A DNA stretch of 64,000 bases. Origin: Pseudoruegeria sp039972875 (GTDB taxonomy: Bacteria > Pseudomonadota > Alphaproteobacteria > Rhodobacterales > Rhodobacteraceae). The notes beneath the pieces were generated by a model that saw nothing but the letters and a program-made list of their open reading frames with translations, was not told where the DNA came from and did no database searches. Position 1 is the first letter of the stretch, and each line of letters opens with the position of its first letter. The stretch lies in assembly GCA_039972875.1 (NCBI GenBank), contig JBDWMA010000012.1:62001-126000 (forward strand), read 5' to 3'. This document shows positions 54,560 through 63,633 of the stretch, piece after piece. The position numbers and the translations under genes are program-made.

Positions 54560-55078
54560 TCACTCTGTGGCTTCAAACATCTCTTTCGTAAGAAGATAAT
54601 TTAAACTGGGCGCAGGTGCTGATCTGGCCAAGCTTTCCCCAGTGCCGGTGTGGCTGAATTCAAATCCAAGTCGAGTTAAGATAACGCCGGACACCGGATT
54701 ATCGACGAAATGATCCGCAACAACCTCTTGCAAGTTCAGGTTTTCAAAACAGAATGCCAAGAGACCGCTCATCGCTTCAACGGTATATCCACGGCCCTGA
54801 TGGACCGGATTGATGGCATAGGCACAAGAGACAGGAACGCCGCCGATACCCAAAAAACCAATCATTTGATCATCGGGCAAACAGATCGCCGCCCGAAACC
54901 CAAGAGCATTCTGAAACCCTGCCCCCATCCACGTCTTAACAGCGTCAACAGACCACGGCACGGTCAAGCTTGCCATCATAGGTGCAACCTCTTGTGTACC
55001 GGCCCATTGCGCTAAATCAGATGCTTCCTCTAACCGAAAATCGCGAACCTTTAGGCGCTCTGTCTGAAAAATCGTCAT
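54560..55078 (-). CDS. GNAT-family N-acetyltransferase (1)
   Basis: A 172-residue acetyltransferase of the RimJ/RimL group. It opens QTERLKVRDFRLEEASDLAQ and carries the acetyl-CoA loop in HQGRGYTVEAMSGLLAFCF. The acceptor is unknown. It lies 96 bases downstream of a second GNAT gene on the same strand. Confidence 0.85.
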   Translation of the reverse strand: MTIFQTERLKVRDFRLEEASDLAQWAGTQEVAPMMASLTVPWSVDAVKTWMGAGFQNALGFRAAICLPDDQMIGFLGIGGVPVSCAYAINPVHQGRGYTVEAMSGLLAFCFENLNLQEVVADHFVDNPVSGVILTRLGFEFSHTGTGESLARSAPAPSLNYLLTKEMFEATE

Positions 55079-55174
55079 GAAAACACCCCCGGTTTTGCAA
55101 AGGAAAATAGGAATGGGATCGCGCCATTCGGGTTACAAGGTTTTTGAAAAAACGACCCTGAGAGAAAAGTTAAT

Positions 55175-55714
55175 CTATCCAAGTCGCCTAAGATAAGTCC
55201 AAGTGGCGACATTGGCGTCACGCGCAACTGAATGGCTTTCTGCGTCCCCGATGTATTCAAACCCGGCATTGGTCAGCACACGCGCACTGGCGGGGTTATC
55301 CTGAAAGACTGCGGCAAAAATGGTTTTGCTTTTATGCGGGTTTTCCGCAAGCAACGCCGGTACTGCGATACTCGCAATCCCGGTATTCCAATAGATCGGC
55401 GCAACCCAATAGCCGATTTCAGACTGGTCTCGGCCCAGACGTTTTAGGCTAATTACGCCTTTGACTTCGCTGTTGCCATGGGCTGAACCATCAATGATCC
55501 AAACATCCTCTTTGCGGTCCTCTACCGACACCCGTGCGATGAAATTCTCAACCGCACCCGGAGGCAACGGATGCGGAATAGAACTGGTGGCTTGCGCCAC
55601 GCGAATGTCACCCGCATACATGTTCAATAAGCCTGCATCAGAACGCCGGACTGGACGCAGAGTAAACCGGTCCGTTTCAATAACAGGTTGATTAATAATC
55701 TGCTCTAGTTTCAT
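55175..55714 (-). CDS. GNAT-family N-acetyltransferase (2)
   Basis: A 179-residue acetyltransferase. It begins MKLEQIINQPVIETDRFTLR, with IGYWVAPIYWNTGIASIAVP as the acetyl-CoA region, a RimJ/RimL type close to the neighbour. The ATG overlaps the stop of the LysE gene (ATGA). The longer frame upstream runs through lysE and is not coding. Confidence 0.87.
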   Translation of the reverse strand: MKLEQIINQPVIETDRFTLRPVRRSDAGLLNMYAGDIRVAQATSSIPHPLPPGAVENFIARVSVEDRKEDVWIIDGSAHGNSEVKGVISLKRLGRDQSEIGYWVAPIYWNTGIASIAVPALLAENPHKSKTIFAAVFQDNPASARVLTNAGFEYIGDAESHSVARDANVATWTYLRRLG

Positions 55715-56316
55715 GCTCTTCCTCCTCCGAATAGCACAAAGAAAACCGAGGCCACGGTCAACGCGGCCAAAGTTCCCATCAAATATTTCTCTGCCGGTGT
55801 GCCTACGACACGCCGAGCGATACGTTCCCCGCCCCACGTCCAGATCGGATGTAGTACGATCTGACAGGCTGCCAAACAAATGGCGATTGTCACCGTCGCT
55901 TGCAAGGTCGGGGTGCCGGGTGCCACGAAAGCAGTAAATCCAGCAGTAATCATGGCCCACGCTTTTGGGTTCAGTGGATGCACGAACAACCCAGCCCAAA
56001 AACCCGGCACCGGCGCGGCATCCTCTGTTGTATTCAGGCGCAGATTGGCCAAACGCCATGCAAGCCAGCAGATATATGCGGCTGATGCCCATTTCAGCGT
56101 CTCAAACACCCATGGCAAGCTTTCTGACAACTGCATCAGCCCAAAACCGACTGGCCAGATAATGAACTGCTTGCCCAAAACCACCCCAGCCACAAATGGC
56201 AGAGCCGCCTTAAATCCATAGCGCGCACCCGTGGCCAACAAGGCCATATTGGCCGGCCCCGGCGTGCCGATCTGTGACGCGGCAAATAACAAAAAAGATC
56301 CAGCAGCAACTGACAT
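55711..56316 (-). CDS. LysE-family amino-acid exporter
   Basis: A 201-residue membrane protein with six hydrophobic segments. GTPGPANMALLATGARYGF is the LysE/RhtB signature, and a second segment FVHPLNPKAWAMITAGFTAF is typical. Members export lysine, homoserine or threonine. The ATG giving MSVAAGSFLL was chosen over a TTG three codons upstream. Coupled to the GNAT gene by overlap. Confidence 0.88.
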   Translation of the reverse strand: MSVAAGSFLLFAASQIGTPGPANMALLATGARYGFKAALPFVAGVVLGKQFIIWPVGFGLMQLSESLPWVFETLKWASAAYICWLAWRLANLRLNTTEDAAPVPGFWAGLFVHPLNPKAWAMITAGFTAFVAPGTPTLQATVTIAICLAACQIVLHPIWTWGGERIARRVVGTPAEKYLMGTLAALTVASVFFVLFGGGRA

Positions 56317-56337
56317 GGATGACAAAATTCCAAAACG

Positions 56338-56366
56338 AAAAAGGGACCGGCGGTATCGCCGATCCC
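56338..56366 (-). terminator. Terminator of rplU-rpmA
   Basis: On the minus strand a 10-bp stem (GGGATCGGCG with CGCCGGTCCC, one G-T pair) is followed by five T. It lies 27 bases after the rpmA stop. Confidence 0.8.
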
Positions 56367-56392
56367 CTAATTTTCAAACCTAAGGTTTCGGT

Positions 56393-56662
56393 TTATTCAG
56401 CGGCCTCCGCCACTGGGAGAACCGAAATAAAGGTACGGCCTTTAAGGCCTTTGTGGAAAGTCACATTGCCTTCAACTTTAGCGAAGATTGTGTGATCTTT
56501 GCCCATGCCAACACCGGCGCCTGGGTACATTTTAGTACCGCGCTGACGCATGATGATGTTGCCTGGGATCACGGCTTCGCCGCCGAATTTTTTCACACCA
56601 AGACGGCGACCTGCGGAGTCGCGGCCGTTACGGGATGAACCACCTGCTTTTTTATGTGCCAT
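56393..56662 (-). CDS. rpmA: 50S ribosomal protein L27
   Basis: An 89-residue L27 with the conserved MAHKKAGGSSRNGRDSAGRR N-terminus and KKFGGEAVIPGNIIMRQRG. The N-terminal tail reaches the peptidyl-transferase centre. It follows rplU by 11 bases. Confidence 0.98.
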   Translation of the reverse strand: MAHKKAGGSSRNGRDSAGRRLGVKKFGGEAVIPGNIIMRQRGTKMYPGAGVGMGKDHTIFAKVEGNVTFHKGLKGRTFISVLPVAEAAE

Positions 56663-56673
56663 GTGTTCTCTCC

Positions 56674-57306
56674 TTAGCCTTTAGCCAGTTCTTTGGCCTG
56701 TTCGATCCAGCCTTCACGCTCGATCCGACCTTTGAACGACAGTTTCTCGTCAAATTCAGCAACGTCAGCTTCGCCCCACGCAGCGATCTGCGCGAAAGAA
56801 GTAACACCACCGGCCAGCAGTTTTTTCTCAAGTGCCGGGCCAACGCCAGACAGTTTCTTAAGATCATCTGCTCCAGCTTCTACAGCAGGAGCTGCGTCAG
56901 CTTTTTTGGCGGCTTTCTTTGGTGCCGGAGCGGCAGCAGCAACAGCTGCACCGGAAACCGAACCAGACCCGATCGCAGCTTTGATACCGGATTTGTCAGC
57001 GCCTGCTTCCAAAATGTCGGTAACGCGAACCAAAGTCAGTTGCTGACGGTGACCCTTTGTGCGCTTAGAGCCGTGCTTACGGCGGCGTTTGACGAAGTGA
57101 ATGACCTTTTCGCCTTTGATCTGGTCAATGACTTCAGCTTGTACAGCCGCGCCGTCAACAGTTGGTGTACCAACAGTGGCCCCAACCATCAGAATTTCGT
57201 TAAATTGTACTGTTTCGCCAGCATCTGCAGCCAGTTTTTCAACGCGCAGAACGTCGCCGCTCTGAACTTTGTACTGCTTGCCACCGGTTTTAAGAACCGC
57301 AAACAT
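56674..57306 (-). CDS. rplU: 50S ribosomal protein L21 with long C-terminal extension
   Basis: Residues 1 to about 102 are normal L21 (FAVLKTGGKQYKVQSGDVL, KRRRKHGSKRTKGHRQQL). About 105 further residues follow: an Ala/Lys/Pro-rich linker (AAAPAPKKAAKKADAAPAVE) and a helix-hairpin-helix-like domain, LKKLSGVGPALEKKLLAGGV, ending GWIEQAKELAKG. The extension is known in Rhodobacteraceae; its function is unknown. The start was set at the second ATG (57306), best spaced from AAAGGA; the first is at 57312. Confidence 0.95.
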   Translation of the reverse strand: MFAVLKTGGKQYKVQSGDVLRVEKLAADAGETVQFNEILMVGATVGTPTVDGAAVQAEVIDQIKGEKVIHFVKRRRKHGSKRTKGHRQQLTLVRVTDILEAGADKSGIKAAIGSGSVSGAAVAAAAPAPKKAAKKADAAPAVEAGADDLKKLSGVGPALEKKLLAGGVTSFAQIAAWGEADVAEFDEKLSFKGRIEREGWIEQAKELAKG

Positions 57307-57429
57307 TTGCATTTCCTTTGTTCCCGCGTTCTTTGGCCCCGGTAAACCGGCGTTTATGTGCCTCGAACAGCGCGCCCCATTGGGCGTGATTCATCATAGC
57401 CCAGAGACACCTGTCCCTAGGAATTCGCG

Positions 57430-57458
57430 CTTATCGGAGGGAACGGGATATAAGTCAA
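57430..57458 (-). promoter_or_regulatory. Promoter of rplU-rpmA
   Basis: On the minus strand, TTGACT (57458-57453) and GATAAG (57435-57430) are separated by 17 bases. The -35 box contains the stop codon of waaA, so the ribosomal promoter overlaps the end of the upstream gene. Confidence 0.6.
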
Positions 57459-58756
57459 GCCTTATCAACCGGATCAGGCAGCATTTTCGCGATGGCCTGC
57501 CACGTGTCCTCTAAGACTTGCTGCTGGGCCATAACAACCCCAGCCGCAGCACCAGTCAACCGGTTGTTTTCACTTGGTTCTAACGCGGCAATCAACGCAT
57601 TGGACAGGGATTGTGGTGTCTGAACCTCTATCGCCGCATGCGCATTGCTCAATTTTTGATATGTTTCCGCAAAATCTTCAACCCGAGGGCCATGCAGAAT
57701 CGCAGATTTTAATGCCGCCGCCTCAAAAGGGTTCTTGCCCTTTAAATGTTCCGTCTTAAGCGCCAGAGAATGCCCGACAAAGGACACATGAGCAAGGCGA
57801 TACCACAGACCCATTTCACCGATTGTATCGGCGATATAGACCTTTGTCTTAACGTCTGGCCCCTGCCCCGCACCACGCCTTGCCACATGTTGAAAACACT
57901 CAACGGCTATGTTTTCAATTTCTGAGCCATCCACGGTGTTACGGGGGGCGACGATCATCAGGGCATCAGGGAACTGCTGTGAAAACACCTCGTGCGCTTT
58001 TATCATCGCGACGTGTTCGGCCGCATGGGTCGCGGCAGCTAACCAAATCGGACGATCTCCGATATCCGCCCTAAGCGTTTCCAATGCCGCGTCATCGCAG
58101 GCCAATGGCACTGCTGCGCCTTTTAAAGCACCCGTTACTTGAATTTTGCTGCGTTCAACACCAAAACCTCCAAAATGCATGGCCGATCCGTTGTCTTGGA
58201 CCAAACAGATCTGAAACAAACCCAAAAGATCTTGGTAGAGACCTTTCAGTTTTCCTCTGGACTGCACGCTCCCCTCATAGAAACGGCTGTTGATCAATGC
58301 CAAAGGGATGCCTCGCCGATCTGCAGCCACCATGATGGCCGGCCAAAAGTCCATTTCGGTAAAGATCCCCGCGATTGGACGCCAATGATCCAAAAATTGG
58401 TTCACCGCCTTATGTGTATCCACAGGAAGGTATTGATGCACACAGCGTGGCGGCAAACCGACCTTATCCAAAGCCTGCGCCGAGGTGATGGTGGTAGTGG
58501 TCAATACGAAACTTAGGTCTGGACGCTGAATACCAACCAATCGGATCAACGGCAGCAAAGCAAGACTTTCACCGACACTCAACGCATGGAGCCACAACAC
58601 ACTGCCTTTTGGCCGATCCGATAGACCTTGTGCGAAACGCTCTTGGATGCGGTTTGGATCCATTTTGCCGCGCGCGGCGCGTTTCGTCATCGCCCGGCGC
58701 CACAAAGGATCCGCAATTCTGGAAAACCCCAAATATACTGAAAGCAACGCACCCAA
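57455..58756 (-). CDS. waaA: 3-deoxy-D-manno-octulosonic acid transferase WaaA
   Basis: A 433-residue inner-membrane glycosyltransferase that adds Kdo to lipid A precursor. The N-terminus (LLSVYLGFSRIADPLWRRAM) is a short anchor. WLHALSVGESLALLPLI and the nucleotide-binding GHSLALKTEHLKGKNPFEAA are typical; the latter corresponds to GG(S)-type C-terminal motifs. The start is a TTG; no closer ATG matches the family. Coupled to kpsF with a 3-base gap. Confidence 0.93.
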   Translation of the reverse strand: MGALLSVYLGFSRIADPLWRRAMTKRAARGKMDPNRIQERFAQGLSDRPKGSVLWLHALSVGESLALLPLIRLVGIQRPDLSFVLTTTTITSAQALDKVGLPPRCVHQYLPVDTHKAVNQFLDHWRPIAGIFTEMDFWPAIMVAADRRGIPLALINSRFYEGSVQSRGKLKGLYQDLLGLFQICLVQDNGSAMHFGGFGVERSKIQVTGALKGAAVPLACDDAALETLRADIGDRPIWLAAATHAAEHVAMIKAHEVFSQQFPDALMIVAPRNTVDGSEIENIAVECFQHVARRGAGQGPDVKTKVYIADTIGEMGLWYRLAHVSFVGHSLALKTEHLKGKNPFEAAALKSAILHGPRVEDFAETYQKLSNAHAAIEVQTPQSLSNALIAALEPSENNRLTGAAAGVVMAQQQVLEDTWQAIAKMLPDPVDKA

Positions 58757-58759
58757 ACC

Positions 58760-59752
58760 CTAGGCCGCTCCGATCCGGAGCAATTGCAATACAGTCACCA
58801 AACCAAGAGGTTGGTCGTCTTCCACGACAAACGCTGCGGAAATCTTACGGTCCTGCATCATATGCAAGGCGCGCGCGGAGAGACGGTCAGGTTCAATCGC
58901 CACGGGATCTTTGGTCATGATGCTATGTGCAAACACTTCACGCATGGCTGTGTCCATTGGTGTTTTGGACTGTCGCTCAAGATAGCGACGAATGTCACCA
59001 TCGGTTACGACACCTTGCAAAGCGCCGTTCGCTTCAACCACTCCCACAATGCCAAACCCTTTTGCCGACAGCATAGCAACAACATCAATCACGGGCTGAT
59101 CGGGGGTAACAAGCGGAAGGTCGTCCCCCTTATACATGATTTCCGAAATCCGCGTCAGAGACGCACCCAATTTGCCTCCAGGATGAAACCCAAAGAAACT
59201 ATCCTCGCTGAACCCCTTTTTTTGCAACAAAGCCACGGCAATCGCATCGCCCATGGCCAGCTGCATCAAAGTAGATGTCGTCGGCGCAAGATTATGGGGG
59301 CAAGCCTCACGCAATTTGGGCAGGCCGAGCACCACATCGCTGGCCTTGGCCAAAGAACTGTCCCCATTGCCGGTTATAATAATCTGAGGCACGCCAAAGC
59401 GACGCGAATAGGCCGCAATATCAGACAACTCTTTGGTTTCACCACTCCAGGTGAGCATCAGAATAACGTCTTCTGACCGGATCATGCCAAGATCACCGTG
59501 ACTGGCCTCTGACGGGTGAACAAAAAATGCTGGCGTTCCGGTTGATGCAAACGTTGCGGCGAGCTTGCAACCAATGTGACCACTCTTGCCAAGCCCCGTT
59601 ACGATCAGACGACCTGTCATCTGATTGATATGATCCACCGCACCCTGCACCGCATCACGCAGGTTTGGGTCATCCATCGCTGATATTAGGCCATTCAACC
59701 CGTCCCGCTCTGTCGTCAATGCCGTTATTACAGCTTGGCTATCTTGCGTCAT
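58760..59752 (-). CDS. kpsF: Arabinose 5-phosphate isomerase (KpsF/KdsD)
   Basis: A 330-residue enzyme that converts ribulose 5-phosphate to arabinose 5-phosphate, the first Kdo step. The SIS domain (VTGLGKSGHIGCKLAATFAS) covers residues 1-200. Two CBS domains follow, including GVVTDGDIRRYLE near 250. It heads the kpsF-waaA pair. Confidence 0.95.
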   Translation of the reverse strand: MTQDSQAVITALTTERDGLNGLISAMDDPNLRDAVQGAVDHINQMTGRLIVTGLGKSGHIGCKLAATFASTGTPAFFVHPSEASHGDLGMIRSEDVILMLTWSGETKELSDIAAYSRRFGVPQIIITGNGDSSLAKASDVVLGLPKLREACPHNLAPTTSTLMQLAMGDAIAVALLQKKGFSEDSFFGFHPGGKLGASLTRISEIMYKGDDLPLVTPDQPVIDVVAMLSAKGFGIVGVVEANGALQGVVTDGDIRRYLERQSKTPMDTAMREVFAHSIMTKDPVAIEPDRLSARALHMMQDRKISAAFVVEDDQPLGLVTVLQLLRIGAA

Positions 59753-59871
59753 AGGACCCTTCGTATCGTTTATGCGTTATATTGGGCATAAGATCTTTTG
59801 AGGCGGAAAACAACACAAGAGCCGAGCCGGTATCTCCTTGCACCTCTCACAAAGCTACGCCCAGACAAGGC

Positions 59872-60653
59872 ATGGATCAGGACACTATTAAAATCAAAGT
59901 CCTGGGTGAACGCGCGACTGGTATCAATTTTCTTTCAGGCCTGTTGCAAGACGATTTTTCCGTCACGCTTTACCCCAATATTTCTGACCCATCAAAAATT
60001 CAAAAAGAGCTATTGCCGGGGCGAATTTCTATTGGATGGAGCAGTCGTCGCGCGAGGCGTATTCTGGATGAAAATCACGCGACCAGCTTTGCGACAAATG
60101 GTGGCTGGAAACACGCCGCCATCGGCCCAGACTTTATTCAACAGTTTATTGAAACTCAGCCCCTTGTTGTTGTTTGTATGGTACGCCGCCCGGTCAGTTG
60201 GGCGACGTCTACGCATAAAAAACCAATTCATGGTATCGGACGGGTTCCGCGTCGGTTTGAAGATTTTCTGAGCGCACCTCGGGTCTGTGCCGCACGAGAT
60301 GTGCTTCCCAGCCGTATCGCTGGTTCCCCGATTGCAATGTACCCGAACAAGGTGGAAAACTATGCCAGTCTAAAAAAAGTCACAGCGCATCAATATTCTT
60401 AGGTACCAAGACTATCTGTTTTCACCTGAAGAAACCCTTAAAATCCCTAGTTTTTAAGCGCATAAATCCCGAAAAAAAGCTCAGCGTTCCGACACAATCA
60501 GCGCGCCCTTTTGAACCTAAAAGTGGTGACTTGCAAAATTACAAGGCCATAGCAAAATCCGCTTATTACGGGGTGCTTTCAGACGCAGATCGTCAATTTA
60601 TCATGGAGTCTCTGAAAAGATCCACCTTAGGAAGGACCTACCCCGCGGATTAG
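59872..60653 (+). pseudogene. Decayed sulfotransferase-like gene with two frameshifts
   Basis: The first part, from MDQDTIKIKVLGERATGINF, has a sulfotransferase-like P-loop (GERATGINFLSGLL) and the motif VVVCMVRRPVSWATSTHKKP. The frame breaks near 60395: it continues as LRYQDYLFSPEETLKIPS in the next frame, then breaks again near 60450 and continues in the third frame as INPEKKLSVPT to the end with SLKRSTLGRTYPAD and TAG at 60651. The three pieces fit one protein of about 255 residues. The stop touches the convergent kdsA end. Loss of function is inferred from the two frameshifts, unless they are sequencing errors. Confidence 0.7.
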
Positions 60654-61480
60654 GATTTCATCAATTGATCCAAGGCTTTCAAACGTGTCAGTAATGCCTT
60701 CATATCGGCCAGCGCAACCATGTTTGGACCATCACTTGGAGAGCGTGCGGGTTCCTCATGAGTTTCAATGAAAACACCCCCTACACCAACGGCCACAGCT
60801 GCCCGTGCCAATGGGGGCACAAATTCAGCCTGCCCGCCGGTGGAACTGCCCAAACCGCCCGGAAGCTGTACCGAATGGGTTGCATCAAAGACAACCGGAC
60901 AGCCGGTTTGCGCCATAATTGGAAGGCTTCGCATGTCGCTGACCAACATGTTGTAGCCAAAACTGGCGCCACGTTCTGTCAGAATGACTTTGTCGTTCCC
61001 CGTCGACTTTACCTTATCAACGATGTTCTGGACGTCCCATGGCGCTAAGAACTGACCTTTTTTGACGTTGATAACAGCATCCGTTTCACCGGCCGCGATT
61101 AACAAGTCGGTCTGACGACACAGGAATGCCGGGATTTGTAATATATCAACGTGTTGCGCAGCAAGGCTACACTGCTCTGCCCCATGCACGTCGGTCACAA
61201 CCGGACATCCAAATTCTGCCCGAATAGCCGCAAGGATCTCTAGGCCCTGCTCCATCCCAACCCCACGCTTACCCGATAGACTGGAACGATTGGCTTTATC
61301 AAAGCTCGCCTTAAACACATAAGGGATGTTCAACTCATCGCACATTTCAACCAAAGTTCCGGCCAACATGCGCGCATGTTCCAGTGTTTCTAACTGACAA
61401 GGACCTGATATAAGAGCAAAGGGCATCTTATTGGAAAAATTGACATTCCCTGCTGTTACGGTGTTCTTTGGGGTGCTCAT
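60650..61480 (-). CDS. kdsA: 3-deoxy-8-phosphooctulonate synthase
   Basis: A 276-residue aldolase that condenses arabinose 5-phosphate with phosphoenolpyruvate to Kdo 8-phosphate. It shows ALISGPCQLETLEHA, FKASFDKANRSS, GCPVVTDVHGAEQC, GCPVVFDATHSVQLPGG and, near the end, FIETHEEPARSPSDGPNMV. It overlaps the kdsB end by 4 bases (ATGA). Confidence 0.97.
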   Translation of the reverse strand: MSTPKNTVTAGNVNFSNKMPFALISGPCQLETLEHARMLAGTLVEMCDELNIPYVFKASFDKANRSSLSGKRGVGMEQGLEILAAIRAEFGCPVVTDVHGAEQCSLAAQHVDILQIPAFLCRQTDLLIAAGETDAVINVKKGQFLAPWDVQNIVDKVKSTGNDKVILTERGASFGYNMLVSDMRSLPIMAQTGCPVVFDATHSVQLPGGLGSSTGGQAEFVPPLARAAVAVGVGGVFIETHEEPARSPSDGPNMVALADMKALLTRLKALDQLMKS

Positions 61481-62277
61481 TCCAAACCCTCCCGGCGCAT
61501 GATAGTTTCTATAGTATCAATATCGCTTGGATTGTTTAATTCCCAAAAATCGCGACCCTTGGCCTCAACCTCAACGCAACGCACAGCAATATTGTTCTCA
61601 AGGAAGCGCAACTGTTCCAACCCCTCAAGCTCCTCCGCTTGCCCCGCATCCATCGCCGCATATTGCCGCAAAGCTGCTGGGGTATAGCCGTAGACGCCCA
61701 CATGGTGAAACACCGGTGTTTCCGCTTCATCGGCGTAATCTTCGGTAACGAATGGCAAAACCTCTTTGGAAAAATACAGTGCATTGCCACCACGGGCAAA
61801 CACAGCAGTGGTGCCACCAACTCGGTCTTGCTTTCGGTCCTCTTTTAGCCGTCTCAAATGCGCCCCGTGGCTGCGCAACACAGGCGTTGCACAGGCAATA
61901 TTCTCATCAGCTTGCATCGCGTCTATCAAAGCTTCAACAAACCACGCTGGTGTCAAAGGTGCATCCCCCTGAAGGTTGACCACGATTTCAGGTTTTCCGG
62001 GCAATTGGGCCACGGCTTCAGCGCATCTTTCGGTGCCATTTTGGCAATTGGACGATGTCATCAAAATCTGTGCACCAAATCCTTCAGCCTCTGCCCGGAT
62101 CCGATCATCATCCGTCACCACATACACCGCGTCTGCTCCGGATACGCCACAAGCACAATCCCAGCTGCGCCGGATCAGTGATTTTGCCTCACCTGTTGAT
62201 CCCTTTAAAAGGGCAAGCGGCTTACCGGGATATCGAGTAGACGCAAACCGCGCCGGGATCAGGATCACTGTTTTCAC
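61477..62277 (-). CDS. kdsB: CMP-Kdo synthetase
   Basis: A 266-residue cytidylyltransferase that activates Kdo for WaaA. It has LIPARFASTRYPGKPLALLK, VYVVTDDDRI and VVNLQGDAPLTPAWFVEALI. The start is a GTG with AAGG upstream. kdsB-kdsA form a two-gene operon. Confidence 0.96.
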   Translation of the reverse strand: MKTVILIPARFASTRYPGKPLALLKGSTGEAKSLIRRSWDCACGVSGADAVYVVTDDDRIRAEAEGFGAQILMTSSNCQNGTERCAEAVAQLPGKPEIVVNLQGDAPLTPAWFVEALIDAMQADENIACATPVLRSHGAHLRRLKEDRKQDRVGGTTAVFARGGNALYFSKEVLPFVTEDYADEAETPVFHHVGVYGYTPAALRQYAAMDAGQAEELEGLEQLRFLENNIAVRCVEVEAKGRDFWELNNPSDIDTIETIMRREGLE

Positions 62278-62345
62278 GTGGCAAAGACCTTTGTTAATTC
62301 ACCTTAGGCTCATAACCCGATCCGCACCGGCTGAAAACAGAATTC

Positions 62346-63170
62346 TCAGATGTCTTGACCGCTCATGTATTTTCCCGACACAAGCCCAAGAGCGCGCGAA
62401 ATCTCAACCAACATGACGTCGAAACTGTCAAACAATGCGCGGTTCAAAGATGAGCCAGCCTCGGTTTGTGAAAAATCGATATAGGCCTGAACATCCGCGT
62501 CCTCCAATGGTTGATACGCCAGCGCCAGATAAGAGAATAGCCACTCTTCCGTGTCAGAGCGAATCTCTGGTTCCTGCTGCCAAACATCGGCTAAAATTTG
62601 ATCTTCAGTCACCTCAAACCCAAATGCACCTGCATCAATCAACCCTGTATAGAACGCATAATTCGCATTCAAAGAACCGACGACGTTGGCTTCAACCAAT
62701 TGGTTTACGTCAGAAAATTCTTTAAGAAGATCAAGACGCGGATCGTCGGCGTTTATCATCTCTTGCAGGGTCTCTTTGCTTGCTTCCTCAATGGTTTCGT
62801 CCATCTGAGCAATCCGCGCGGAGATCTCAAGAGAGGTAATTTTCTGGCCCGTCGCACTGGTAAAAAAATCTTCGGATTCTACGAGGTAATGCGATGGCAT
62901 TTGGGTGCTAAACGTCGTTGAAAATGACTCCATCATGCGATCAATATCATAAATCTCTTCGACATCCTCAGCCCATGCCACCCCTCCACGACCCGGGAAC
63001 AATTCGGACTGCAAATCCTTCGAATAGAGGAAACCTTCGTCGCGCATGACTTCCAATATGTCCTGAATTTGGAGCGCCTCAAGGACGCGTTCCGGTGTTT
63101 CAGCCGCCAGATATGTGGGCAAAACAAGCGCCGAACAAAACGCTGAAATCATAAATGGCATATGTGTCAT
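62346..63170 (-). CDS. DUF2059 secreted protein
   Basis: A 274-residue exported protein. A signal peptide (PFMISAFCSALVLPTYLAAE) is followed by repeated DUF2059-like helical units such as LQIQDILEVMRDEGFLYSKD and LEDADVQAYIDFSQTEAGSSL. The ATG at 63170 has GGAGG close upstream; a second ATG three codons later is an alternative. Function unknown; periplasmic location inferred. Confidence 0.85.
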   Translation of the reverse strand: MTHMPFMISAFCSALVLPTYLAAETPERVLEALQIQDILEVMRDEGFLYSKDLQSELFPGRGGVAWAEDVEEIYDIDRMMESFSTTFSTQMPSHYLVESEDFFTSATGQKITSLEISARIAQMDETIEEASKETLQEMINADDPRLDLLKEFSDVNQLVEANVVGSLNANYAFYTGLIDAGAFGFEVTEDQILADVWQQEPEIRSDTEEWLFSYLALAYQPLEDADVQAYIDFSQTEAGSSLNRALFDSFDVMLVEISRALGLVSGKYMSGQDI

Positions 63171-63336
63171 AGGGCCTCCTCAGGCTGATTATACAAAAGC
63201 TTAGTGCCCCTGCGCCTCGTTTCCAAGCGAGCAACAAGGCAATTCCGCGTGATGAGCGTGAATTTTCAACATATTATGTATCGAAAACGGGTTGCGGTGC
63301 AGCACACATCAGATTACATCGCAGCAACCACTTCGC

Positions 63337-63426
63337 GGAGAGGTGCCGGAGTGGTCGAACGGGGCGGTCTCGAAAACCGTTGTGCCTTTACGGGCACCCA
63401 GGGTTCGAATCCCTGTCTCTCCGCCA
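63337..63426 (+). tRNA. tRNA-Ser(CGA)
   Basis: A class II tRNA of 90 bases. The acceptor stem GGAGAGG pairs with TCTCTCC, followed by discriminator G and an encoded CCA. The anticodon loop CTCGAAA carries CGA, reading UCG. A long variable arm (GTGCC with GGGCAC) and the T-arm GGGTTCGAATCCC are present. Such tRNA-Ser genes are common integration sites; the following sequence differs in composition. Confidence 0.96.
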
Positions 63427-63633
63427 TAATCTTTTAAGAATATCTTTATATTATAGAACGCTATGGGCCAGTTGGTCCGGTCGCTTGAAGTTCTGCCCAC
63501 TCCCTGCACACAGCGCGACCCCAGGTTTTGACGGGCAAACAGCCCTTCTTTCGATCACGAAAACGTGAGAAAGTGTCGCACAGGGTTCTATCTGTGGGCT
63601 GCGTTTGTTCCCCGAATGCGGTAAGCCTACGAC
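63427..63633. other. Gap after tRNA-Ser without a recognised gene
   Basis: About 207 bases between the tRNA and the open frame at 63634. It begins AT-rich with a TTTTAAG stretch, then turns GC-richer. Small frames on both strands here overlap the tRNA or one another and have no domain support. No attachment-site repeat can be checked because the far end of any inserted element lies outside the window. Confidence 0.4.

Noticed and set aside
63309..63509. Leftward frame of 66 codons over the tRNA
   Set aside because: Its product contains the well-known spurious translation of tRNA-Ser (ETGIRTLGARKG), so it is not a gene.
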